This document shows, in pieces, positions 1 through 5,642 of a stretch of 7,508 bases of DNA (position 1 is the stretch's first letter; the number at the start of each line of letters is the position of its first letter). Where the stretch lies: assembly GCA_002279765.1 (NCBI GenBank), contig NCCR01000207.1:2386-9893 (forward strand), written 5' to 3'. A model generated the notes under the pieces. That model saw only the letters and a program-made list of their open reading frames with translations, was not told the origin of the DNA and did no database searches. Both the position numbers and the translations under genes were made by a program. This DNA is from Verrucomicrobia bacterium 12-59-8. Lineage in GTDB: Bacteria > Verrucomicrobiota > Verrucomicrobiae > Verrucomicrobiales > Verrucomicrobiaceae.

Positions 1-1181
1 AGATCGGACTTGGCCATGAGGGAGGCGGGGCAGCCGATGCGGAACCAGCCGCCGGTATCGATGAGGAGGAGGGAGCCGTCGCGGGGGTCTTCCATGACAT
101 CGGTGAGGTGGATGTCGGGGTTGTGGAGTTTGAGGAATTCGTTTTCGACGGCTTTGTAGGTACTGCCGCTGGGGGTGAGCTCCATGCGGACGAGGCGCTG
201 GGTGTTGAAGTGGGTGACTAGAAAGTTTAAAGTTTCAGGTTTAAAGTTTAAAGTTGGGGAGTTCTTCCAGAAGCAGCAGCCGCTGACGGCGACGTGGCCG
301 AAGTTGTACATCACCGGCATGGTGCTGAGGGTGCGGGGGAGATGGGCGATGGCTTTGAGTTGATCGCTGCGCTCATAGACGCCGCCGTAGAGCCAGTGGA
401 CGATGGTGTCGCCGCGGGGCTGGCTGTAGTAGAGGTTCTGCACGCCGATGATGTCGCCAGAGGGAGTGAAATCGACTTCGACGGGGTTGTCGCCACAGCC
501 GAGGGAGTGCCAGGCGATGTCGGTGCCGTCGGGCTTGCAGCTCCAGATGCCGCAGGCGAGCGATTCATCGACGAGGGTGCCGTCTTTCTGCGCGACTTTG
601 TGGCCTTTGCGACCGTGGCACCAGTAGAGGCGGCCGTTGGGATGGAGGAAGGGGCCGTGGACGTCTGCGGCGTTGCCGGTGTAGTCGAAGCCTGAGACGA
701 CCATTTCGCGCTGGTCGGCGACGCCGTCGTTGTCGGTGTCGGTGAGTTTCCAGAGGCCGGGGGGTGAGCCGACGTAGAGGCTGCCGTTGAGCCAGCAAGC
801 GCCTTGGGGGAAGGTCATCTTGTCGGCAAAGACGGTGCTTTTGTCGAAGGTGCCGTCGTGGTCGGTGTCTTCGAGCATGAGGACGCGGTTGGGCGGGCTG
901 GCTTCGAGCTGGGGCTTGTTCCAGTTTACGCCGACGGCGTCGCCGACGAAGAGGCGGCCTTTGTCATCGAGGCAGCCCATGATGGGGTGGGTGACGAGCG
1001 GTGAGGCGGCGGCGACTTCGAGGGTGTAGCCTGGGGGGAGATCGTGCTTGGGGAGAGGGAGCGATGATTTGCCGGTGATGACGACGGGGCGCTTGCCGCT
1101 TTCGGGAATGGTGCTGCCTTTGTCTGGGGGGAGATCGGCGGCGAAAACGGGGAGGGCAAGGAGGAGGAGCAACTGGCGCAT
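1..1181 (-). CDS. PVC-type membrane-bound dehydrogenase-like beta-propeller protein, N-terminal part (runs off left edge)
   Basis: The frame is open from the ATG at 1181-1179 to the window edge: 393 complete residues, no stop. Residues 1-14 (MRQLLLLLALPVFA, then ADLP) look like a short Sec signal peptide, so the product is probably periplasmic or membrane-associated. From about residue 50 (PPGYTLEVAA) the sequence matches my memory of the Piru_Ver_Nterm domain (TIGR02604), a propeller-like domain typical of Planctomycetes and Verrucomicrobia. Typical pieces are GRLFVGD (76-81), two calcium-type acidic loops DTDHDGTFD (105-113) and DTDNDGVAD (148-156), LYVGSPPGLWKL, HFNTQR and DTGGWFR. Full-length relatives usually continue into HEAT-like repeats and a CxxCH haem-binding domain, which would lie outside the window; no CxxCH is visible here. 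Enzymatic activity is unproven for the family. Residues 309-321 (PTLNFKPETLNFL) come from an AT-rich heptamer repeat and look foreign. No clear Shine-Dalgarno precedes the start. Confidence 0.88.
   Translation of the reverse strand, partial: MRQLLLLLALPVFAADLPPDKGSTIPESGKRPVVITGKSSLPLPKHDLPPGYTLEVAAASPLVTHPIMGCLDDKGRLFVGDAVGVNWNKPQLEASPPNRVLMLEDTDHDGTFDKSTVFADKMTFPQGACWLNGSLYVGSPPGLWKLTDTDNDGVADQREMVVSGFDYTGNAADVHGPFLHPNGRLYWCHGRKGHKVAQKDGTLVDESLACGIWSCKPDGTDIAWHSLGCGDNPVEVDFTPSGDIIGVQNLYYSQPRGDTIVHWLYGGVYERSDQLKAIAHLPRTLSTMPVMYNFGHVAVSGCCFWKNSPTLNFKPETLNFLVTHFNTQRLVRMELTPSGSTYKAVENEFLKLHNPDIHLTDVMEDPRDGSLLLIDTGGWFRIGCPASLMAKSD
222..256. repeat. Heptanucleotide tandem repeat (five units) inside the propeller gene
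   Basis: On the plus strand the run reads AAAGTTT, AAAGTTT, CAGGTTT, AAAGTTT, AAAGTTG: five 7-base units, the middle one diverged at two positions and the last at its final base. It is strongly AT-rich within a GC-rich gene. Read on the minus strand it stays in frame and gives the semi-repeated peptide TLNFKPETLNF. It sits just before the conserved HFNTQR motif of the propeller. Confidence 0.9.
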
Positions 1182-1290
1182 GGGGCATGTACGCTGCGAA
1201 GGGGCGGGTTGTGTCGGGGAGGTGTGGGAAGATGACTTGTTTGCATGGCACTCGGTTAGGGCATGTCGTGGCAACAGCTCCCCGAGGGGC

Positions 1291-1307
1291 GCGGACTTCA
1301 AGTCCGC
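1291..1307. repeat. Hairpin family A, copy 1
   Basis: Perfect 7-base inverted repeat GCGGACT / AGTCCGC around a TCA triloop. It is the same stem as the copies at 1454 and 1663 but with a different loop, and it stands outside the direct duplication. Confidence 0.8.
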
Positions 1308-1428
1308 AGCAGGTCGCTTGCGCAGAGAGAGAAGTCATCCCCCTGTGTGTGGCCAGCAGGAGGGCACGCTGGAGATTGAGATGCTGAAGAGACGTGCGGA
1401 GGCATGGGCAGACGCGGAGTGCTGTCTT

Positions 1429-1447
1429 CTTCGCCAAGGCTTCGAAG
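1429..1447. repeat. Hairpin family C, copy 1
   Basis: CTTCG / CGAAG arms with an inner CC/GG pairing. It lies within the 30-base segment that copy 2 of the direct repeat lacks. Confidence 0.7.
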
Positions 1448-1453
1448 CCCAGG

Positions 1454-1470
1454 GCGGACTGGAAGTCCGC
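1454..1470. repeat. Hairpin family A, copy 2
   Basis: Perfect 7-base inverted repeat GCGGACT / AGTCCGC with a GGA triloop, followed by gctccggggcgcttt as in the copy at 1663. Confidence 0.85.
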
Positions 1471-1523
1471 GCTCCGGGGCGCTTTGGCCTGCAGCGCTCA
1501 ATTCCGCCATGAGGGTCCCGGAA

Positions 1524-1542
1524 CCGCACATGGAATGTGCGG
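1524..1542. repeat. Hairpin family B, copy 1
   Basis: Perfect 8-base inverted repeat CCGCACAT / ATGTGCGG around a GGA triloop, the same loop as in family A copies 2 and 3 although the stem sequence differs. Confidence 0.85.
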
Positions 1543-1555
1543 ACCCCTTCCCGTT

Positions 1556-1577
1556 CTTCGCGCTGCGCGCTACGAAG
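1556..1577. repeat. Hairpin family C, copy 2
   Basis: CTTCG / CGAAG arms around a GC-rich centre, preceded by gtt and followed by ggca as in the copy at 1815. It lies within the 35-base segment that copy 2 of the direct repeat lacks. Confidence 0.7.
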
Positions 1578-1662
1578 GGCAAGCTACGCTGGGTTGGTGG
1601 AAGCGTGGTGGGTTTGGGGCACGCTGAGAGACGGGCGGAGGCATGGGCAGACGCGGAGTGCT

Positions 1663-1679
1663 GCGGACTGGAAGTCCGC
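1663..1679. repeat. Hairpin family A, copy 3
   Basis: Same stem, GGA loop and right flank as the copy at 1454. Here it directly follows the gcggagtgct leader, without the hairpin segment that intervenes in copy 1 of the direct repeat. Confidence 0.85.
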
Positions 1680-1731
1680 GCTCCGGGGCGCTTTGATCTG
1701 CGGCGCTGAATTCCGCGAAGAGTTCCCAGAA

Positions 1732-1750
1732 CCGCACATGGAATGTGCGG
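1732..1750. repeat. Hairpin family B, copy 2
   Basis: Identical 19-base hairpin CCGCACAT-GGA-ATGTGCGG, in the equivalent place within the second direct repeat. Confidence 0.85.
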
Positions 1751-1814
1751 ACCACTTCACGCTGGATTGGTGGAAGCGTGGCGGGTTTGCGGTACGCTGA
1801 GAGACGGGTCCATT

Positions 1815-1836
1815 CTTCGCAACACGTGCTTCGAAG
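1815..1836. repeat. Hairpin family C, copy 3
   Basis: CTTCG / CGAAG arms, preceded by att and followed by ggca, shortly after the restart of the direct-repeat leader at 1803. Confidence 0.7.
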
Positions 1837-1953
1837 GGCACGCGGGCTGTCGCCACACCCATCCCACGGACGGCAGGCATGTTCGTGCTTGTGAGAGCTG
1901 TTTGGGCAACAAGTTTCATTGACAACTTCAACCCGAGGCGGCTAAGCGAAGCA

Positions 1954-2487
1954 ATGGAAATGAATCCCTACGCGGCTCCGCAATCACAAGTTCTTCAAGT
2001 GACATCTGAAGATGAAGTCATCCGCCAGCAGCATATCAACACTGAGGCGACGATCAAGTCGGTGGGTGCCCTGTATTATCTGGGGGCCTTTGTGCTGGTG
2101 ATGGTGAGCTTGTCCATGTTCGTTGGCGTCCGGAGTGAAAGTCTTGGGGGATCGCTGCTCGTGGGCGGATTCTTTTTCGCACTGGGAGCCGGCCAGGGCG
2201 TGGTGGCTTACGGCTTGCGCAGACTGCAAGGATGGGCACGCATTCCCACAATCATTTTATCCTGCATCGGCTTGCTCGGCTTTCCCGTTGGCACGCTGAT
2301 CAACCTTTACATCCTGGTCAAGGTGGCAGGAAAGCAGGGTCAGTTCGTGATGACCCCGGAGTATCAGCGGATCATCGCCGCGACGCCGCACGTGAAGCGC
2401 AAAAGCTCCATCGTGGCCGTTGTACTGCTGGTGCTGCTGGTGATCATCCTGATCGGAATCATCGCGGCAGCGAGAATGGGCCGCTGA
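1954..2487 (+). CDS. Small four-helix membrane protein with N-terminal NPYxxP motif, function unknown
   Basis: The product is 177 residues from the ATG at 1954, or 175 from the ATG at 1960, which would start directly at MNPYAAP. Many planctomycete and verrucomicrobial membrane proteins begin with this NPYxxP signature, so one of these two starts is much likelier than the in-frame ATG at 1879, which would add an unrelated 25-residue leader. Counting from 1960, a soluble N-terminus (1-33) is followed by hydrophobic segments at about 35-55, 63-85, 94-122 and 150-170. The loop MTPEYQRIIAATPHVKRK (131-148) before the last helix looks like the conserved part of the family as I remember it. It is therefore an inner-membrane protein. 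I do not know its function and see no catalytic motif. No strong Shine-Dalgarno is present; GAGG at 1935-1938 is too distant to be convincing. It stands alone and converges on the next gene. Confidence 0.85.
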   Translation: MEMNPYAAPQSQVLQVTSEDEVIRQQHINTEATIKSVGALYYLGAFVLVMVSLSMFVGVRSESLGGSLLVGGFFFALGAGQGVVAYGLRRLQGWARIPTIILSCIGLLGFPVGTLINLYILVKVAGKQGQFVMTPEYQRIIAATPHVKRKSSIVAVVLLVLLVIILIGIIAAARMGR

Positions 2488-2509
2488 CCGCTGCGGCTAG
2501 AGGCGCCGC
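2480..2509. terminator. Possible bidirectional terminator: overlapping inverted repeats between convergent genes
   Basis: The stop codons of the two convergent genes are only 9 bases apart. GCGGC at 2493-2497 can pair with GCCGC at 2480-2484 or with GCCGC at 2505-2509, giving two mutually exclusive 5-base stems. Neither is followed by a T-run, so intrinsic termination is only a possibility. The short GC stems could also be chance in GC-rich DNA. Confidence 0.25.
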
Positions 2510-4068
2510 ACTTCCTGGACTTCTAGGTCGGTGAGCTTCCACTCTTCTTTGACGGGGGTGATGGTGATGCGGGCGTTGTAGATGTTGACGCGGGGATGGC
2601 TGTGGCCCCAGTGGCCGACGATGCCGCGGGCCATCCAGTTGCAATCTGCGATGAAGCCTTCGCCTTTGGGATTGGGGGAGACTTTGTCCACGGTGGCGGA
2701 GAATTCGGCGATGGTGACACGGGTGCCTTCGCGGCCGTCCAGCGTGAGGGCCTGGATGGTTTCGAGGTAGAGCTTGCGCAGGAGTTCGCCATCGACGCTG
2801 CGGGCGAGGACGTCATAGACGTCCGACTGCTCATGATGGTCGAAGGCGCGGTAAACATTGCGCAAGAGCGGGGAGACGATCTTCTGGGCATCGGCAACCT
2901 GGGTGATGACAGGAGTGCCGGCACCAGATTTAAAGGGCACCACGAGCAACTGGCTCATGAGCACAGCGCCGAGGAGCCAGACGGCGACATAGGGCATGCT
3001 GCCGCCGGGAAGCTTGTGATTCTTGAGCTTTAGATAGGTATAGAAAACAAGGCCGCCAAGCAGCCACACGATGCCGCCCACAGGCAGACGCCAGGGCTGC
3101 TGCGCCTCAATCTGCGGCACGGCGACCAACGGCGCTGGGCGCGGCATGCGGCCTTGATTGCGCCAGCGGTAGTTTTTGGCTGCGGAGTGGATTTCGCCGC
3201 TCTCGCTCAAGGGTCCGAAGAAGACGCGGACGGGGAGCTTGGTGGTGCCTTTGATCCAGCCGTTCCAGGTGACGTTGATTTCATCCGGGCCGGGCGGGGT
3301 GGCGAACTCCCACATAAAACCGACCATGGCCTGATTGAGGGCGACGTCTTCGCCTTCTGGCAGAGGCAGGGTGCTGCCGGGCAAACCTTTGATGACGGCG
3401 ATGAGGGGCTGCGGCACGGGGAGCGGCTGGCTGCCGGTGCTCATAGTGCACCAGTCGGCGGCAAAGGAGGCGGCTTTGTCAGTGATCTGCTTTTGTTGTT
3501 CTGGGGTGAGGGATTGCGGCACGGGAGCCTCCGGGGTGAGCCATGCGATGACGGTGGCTGCATCAAAAAGAACTTCGAAGCGCGTCTGGTAGGGCTCAAC
3601 GTAGAGATAGGCCTGGGCGATGGGCCCGGTGATGGTGAGCGAACTGGTGGTGGGCAGTGGCGGTGGCGCGGCCGGGGTGGGAGCAGCGGGCGGTGCGGCA
3701 GGTGCGGCCGGCACTGCTGCCGGTGGGGACATCGTGGGAGATGCCGAGATCGCTGAGGGAGCAGAGATTGTGGGAGGTGCTGAGATCGCTGAGGGAGCGG
3801 TGATCGTGGGAGGTGCGAGGCTTGCTGGCGGAGCGGCGAACGAAGGAACCACTGGCGCAGGGGAGACGCCAGGAGCCGTGAGCGGAGGATCCTGTCTGGG
3901 CAACGTGGGTGCTCCAGGCCCGAGCGATGGCAGGGTCTCCAAGGGAGAGAGCGGGCCGATCTTGATGGTGTCCTGCGCGTGCGTTCCTGCCGGAGCAACG
4001 GACCCCAGGGCCAGGATGACCGTGAGGATGGCGCTGCACCGGGAGGATGACAGGAAATGTTTCTGCAT
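2497..4068 (-). CDS. Exported/membrane protein with Pro-Ala-rich tandem-repeat linker and two C-terminal-half helices, function unknown
   Basis: The product is 523 residues from the ATG at 4068. I chose this start because MQKHFLSSSRCSAILTVILA begins a normal Sec signal peptide ending near AGTHAQ (27-32); an upstream in-frame ATG at 4194 would add 42 residues overlapping the preceding gene. Residues 40-143 are a Pro/Ala/Ser-rich linker containing three 12-residue repeats (78-113, of the type SAPSAISAPPTI). A folded region with Trp-rich stretches follows (about 144-325), then two hydrophobic segments near 328-347 and 359-378. A C-terminal domain (about 390-523) starts VSPLLRNVYRAFDHHEQSDV and ends in beta-like segments. 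Its helix-then-strand order recalls NTF2/Tim44-like folds, a weak inference. With the signal peptide cleaved and two helices, both the repeat-bearing part and the C-terminal domain would face the periplasm. It lies 38 bases after the oxidoreductase gene on the same strand, so it is probably co-transcribed. I do not recognise the family. Confidence 0.82.
   Translation of the reverse strand: MQKHFLSSSRCSAILTVILALGSVAPAGTHAQDTIKIGPLSPLETLPSLGPGAPTLPRQDPPLTAPGVSPAPVVPSFAAPPASLAPPTITAPSAISAPPTISAPSAISASPTMSPPAAVPAAPAAPPAAPTPAAPPPLPTTSSLTITGPIAQAYLYVEPYQTRFEVLFDAATVIAWLTPEAPVPQSLTPEQQKQITDKAASFAADWCTMSTGSQPLPVPQPLIAVIKGLPGSTLPLPEGEDVALNQAMVGFMWEFATPPGPDEINVTWNGWIKGTTKLPVRVFFGPLSESGEIHSAAKNYRWRNQGRMPRPAPLVAVPQIEAQQPWRLPVGGIVWLLGGLVFYTYLKLKNHKLPGGSMPYVAVWLLGAVLMSQLLVVPFKSGAGTPVITQVADAQKIVSPLLRNVYRAFDHHEQSDVYDVLARSVDGELLRKLYLETIQALTLDGREGTRVTIAEFSATVDKVSPNPKGEGFIADCNWMARGIVGHWGHSHPRVNIYNARITITPVKEEWKLTDLEVQEVRRL
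3731..3838. repeat. Three 36-base tandem repeats in the unknown exported protein gene
   Basis: Units at 3731-3766, 3767-3802 and 3803-3838 each begin atcgtggga or attgtggga. The first two are nearly identical and the third is diverged in its second half. Each unit encodes 12 residues (AAPPASLAPPTI, TAPSAISAPPTI, SAPSAISASPTM in protein order), so changes in copy number keep the frame. Confidence 0.9.
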
Positions 4069-4106
4069 GCAGTGAGTTGGAAAATAGAGAGAGCGCAAAC
4101 GCTGAA

Positions 4107-5531
4107 TCAAAGCGCCCAGGGCTTGCGCCATTCTTTGCTGAGGAGCTTGGAGGCGGCGGCGTTGTCGGCGATGGTTTCGGTCTTTGGATCCCACTTCAAG
4201 CCGGTGCTGCCGCTGCGCAGGGCCACATTGGCCAGATGTGCGATGGTGATGCTGCGGTGCGAGACTTCGACGGGGGTGGCGGTGGGTTTGCCGTCGTAGA
4301 TGCAGGAGAGGAAGTTGTCGGTGTGGTCCTTGCTTTCGTAGAGATGAATTTCTTCAGGCCGGGTTTTTTCGCGCAGGATTTCGGGGCTGCTGGCGGTGAT
4401 CTTGCCGCGGTTGACGTAGATCCATTTGCCGTCTTCACCTTCAAACATAACGCCGACGTGGTCGAAGGGCTTCTTGGCATTTGGCGTGGCGAGCGCGGCC
4501 TCGACTTCAGGCATGAGCTTGTGCGTGGGGCTGGCGACGTGCATGACGAGGCCGTTTTCATAGACGCACTCGAAGGAGAACTCGGAGGCGGTGTTGTAGA
4601 GCGCGCTCTTGTCCATGGTGCCGCTGACGTTGCGCAGCTCGACGGGGCCGCTGAGCTGGGTGCCCATGCCCCACTGGGCGATGTCGATGTGATGCGCGCC
4701 GAAGTCGGTGATCATGCCGCCGGAGAAGTTGAAGTTGTGACGCCAGTTGAGCGGGAGCAAGGCGGCGCGGTAGTCCATGTGTTCGGCAGGGCCGAGCCAC
4801 ATTTCATAGTCGAAATCGGGGGGAAGCGGCGCGGGATTGATCTGGTCTGCCATGCCATTCCAGTTGGAGTGGCCGCCGGGCAGGCCGACGCGGACGTGCT
4901 TGAGTTTGCCGATGCGGCCATTCTGCGTCATCTCGCAGGCGAGACGGAAGTACTGGTCGCTGCGCTGCTGGCTGCCGGTCTGCCAGGTGACGCCGGCCTT
5001 GGCGACTTCATCGCTCATGCGGCGGCCTTCGGCGACGTTGAGCGCGAGGGGCTTCTGACCGTAGATGTGCTTGCCTTTGCGGGCGGCATAGATGGCGAGG
5101 TAGGCGTGCCAGTGATCGGGGGTGGAGACCTGCACGGCATCGAGGTCTTCCTTCTCCATCATTTCACGGAAGTCTGCATAGGCGGCGCAGGCTTTCACGG
5201 GCTTGTTGGCGGACTGGGAGTAATGAGCATCGATGATTTTCCTGCCTGCTTCACGGCCGCCGGTTTCTTTGCCGTCATAGCCGTAGTGGCCGTATTCCTT
5301 CATGGGATCGGCGACGGCGATGACCTGGCATTTGTCGTTGTTGAGGAAGGAGGGTGTCCAGTCACCTGCGATGGTGCCCCAGCCGATGGCGCCGACGGTG
5401 ATGCGCTCCGAGGGTGCGGGGCGTCCGCCTTTGCCCAAAGCCGTGGCGGGAATGATGGTGGGGAAGCCGAGGGCCGTGGCGCTGGCAGTGAGGAAACGGC
5501 GGCGAGTAAAGCTGGAAGAAGCAGGAGTCAT
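4107..5531 (-). CDS. Tat-exported Gfo/Idh/MocA family oxidoreductase
   Basis: The product is 474 residues from the ATG at 5531. The start is fixed by a twin-arginine signal, TRRRFLT at residues 9-15, followed by a hydrophobic stretch to about residue 32 (ATALG), so the enzyme is predicted to be exported folded, probably with cofactor bound. The Rossmann part starts at SERITVGAIGWGTIAGDW (41-58), with a glycine-rich turn G47/G50/G52 and VIAVADP (70-76) closing the second strand. TPDHWHAYLAI (137-147) and YGQKPLAL (157-164) are the family's nucleotide and catalytic-lysine regions. The usual EKP is QKP here, common in PVC homologues as I recall, and K160 is kept. The C-terminal half has DFGAHHIDIAQWG (276-288), with the conserved His/Asp pair expected in the active site, and ends in HRSITIAHLANVALR and WDPKT...PWAL, typical of this subfamily. 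Such enzymes use NAD(P) on sugars or related polyols; the substrate cannot be read from the sequence. It is probably the first gene of an operon with the unknown gene that follows. Confidence 0.93.
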   Translation of the reverse strand: MTPASSSFTRRRFLTASATALGFPTIIPATALGKGGRPAPSERITVGAIGWGTIAGDWTPSFLNNDKCQVIAVADPMKEYGHYGYDGKETGGREAGRKIIDAHYSQSANKPVKACAAYADFREMMEKEDLDAVQVSTPDHWHAYLAIYAARKGKHIYGQKPLALNVAEGRRMSDEVAKAGVTWQTGSQQRSDQYFRLACEMTQNGRIGKLKHVRVGLPGGHSNWNGMADQINPAPLPPDFDYEMWLGPAEHMDYRAALLPLNWRHNFNFSGGMITDFGAHHIDIAQWGMGTQLSGPVELRNVSGTMDKSALYNTASEFSFECVYENGLVMHVASPTHKLMPEVEAALATPNAKKPFDHVGVMFEGEDGKWIYVNRGKITASSPEILREKTRPEEIHLYESKDHTDNFLSCIYDGKPTATPVEVSHRSITIAHLANVALRSGSTGLKWDPKTETIADNAAASKLLSKEWRKPWAL

Positions 5532-5642
5532 GCGAGCCAACTTAGCGGATGCACCCGCCGAGGCGAGAAAGAAATCACAAAGAAGAAGTCTGCCGCAAGC
5601 AAAAGTGGACATGATGCGCGTGCTTGTAGCATGATGCCTAAA
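5532..5642. promoter_or_regulatory. Divergent intergenic region, presumed promoters of both flanking operons
   Basis: This 111-base gap separates the minus-strand oxidoreductase start from the plus-strand binding-protein start, so promoters in both directions are expected here or in the adjacent coding ends. A purine-rich tract (gaggcgagaaagaaatcaca onward, about 5560-5590) is the only distinctive composition. I see no consensus sigma-70 pair and no clear operator palindrome. Neither start has a good Shine-Dalgarno. The call rests on position alone. Confidence 0.35.

Larger units (their letters stand above)
1391..1629. repeat. Direct repeat, copy 1 (239 bases, with two extra hairpin segments)
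   Basis: Copy 1 begins gacgtgcggaggcatgggca and ends just before the matching start of copy 2 at 1630. Shared blocks occur in the same order in both copies: the gcggaggcatgggcagacg leader, the GCGGACT hairpin with the following gctccggggcgcttt, the CCGCACAT hairpin, and a ttggtggaagcgtgg tail ending in acgctgagagacg. Copy 1 is longer than copy 2 by 66 bases. The difference is a 30-base segment (1424-1453), a 35-base segment (1551-1585) and a single-base indel. Confidence 0.85.
1630..1802. repeat. Direct repeat, copy 2 (173 bases)
   Basis: It follows copy 1 head to tail and carries the same blocks in the same order, but lacks both CTTCG/CGAAG hairpin segments of copy 1. Immediately after it, from 1803, the leader restarts (gacggg) and then breaks off into another CTTCG/CGAAG hairpin, suggesting the truncated beginning of a third copy. 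Confidence 0.85.
1182..1953. other. Gene-free, repeat-rich intergenic region
   Basis: This stretch lies between the divergent starts of the propeller gene (1181, minus) and the small membrane protein gene (1954, plus). Several open frames of 60-150 codons cross it on both strands, but they pass straight through hairpin repeats, have no recognisable domains and resemble one another only because of the repeats. I therefore call no gene here. Positions 1182-1280 and 1841-1953 must contain the promoters of the flanking genes, but no convincing -35/-10 pair stands out. Positions 1281-1840 hold the hairpin families and the direct duplication listed separately. I see no tRNA, rRNA or transposase remnant. 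Confidence 0.75.

Noticed and set aside
1281..1840. CRISPR array
   Set aside because: Repeats differ in sequence and length, spacing is irregular, several families are interleaved, and there are no unique spacers of constant size or cas genes.
1048..1931. Several open frames of 60-157 codons on both strands
   Set aside because: They run through hairpin repeats or antisense to the propeller gene, have no recognisable domains or ribosome-binding sites, and resemble each other only through the shared repeats.
1919..1947. Sigma-70 promoter with a perfect TTGACA at 1919-1924
   Set aside because: At 17 bases downstream the sequence is CTAAGC, a very poor -10 match, and transcription would start at or after the likely start codon at 1954/1960.
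4069..4194. Upstream ATG at 4194 for the unknown exported protein
   Set aside because: It would overlap the oxidoreductase gene by 88 bases and place 42 Arg/Gln-rich residues before a normal signal peptide; the ATG at 4068 fits better.
4047..5642. Plus-strand open frame continuous with the binding-protein gene, giving an 857-residue reading frame
   Set aside because: The first 530 or so residues are antisense to the well-supported oxidoreductase gene and show no domain; they are Gly/Ala/Val/Asp-rich as expected from an antisense frame in GC-rich coding DNA. The real protein starts at the hydrophobic N-terminus near 5643.
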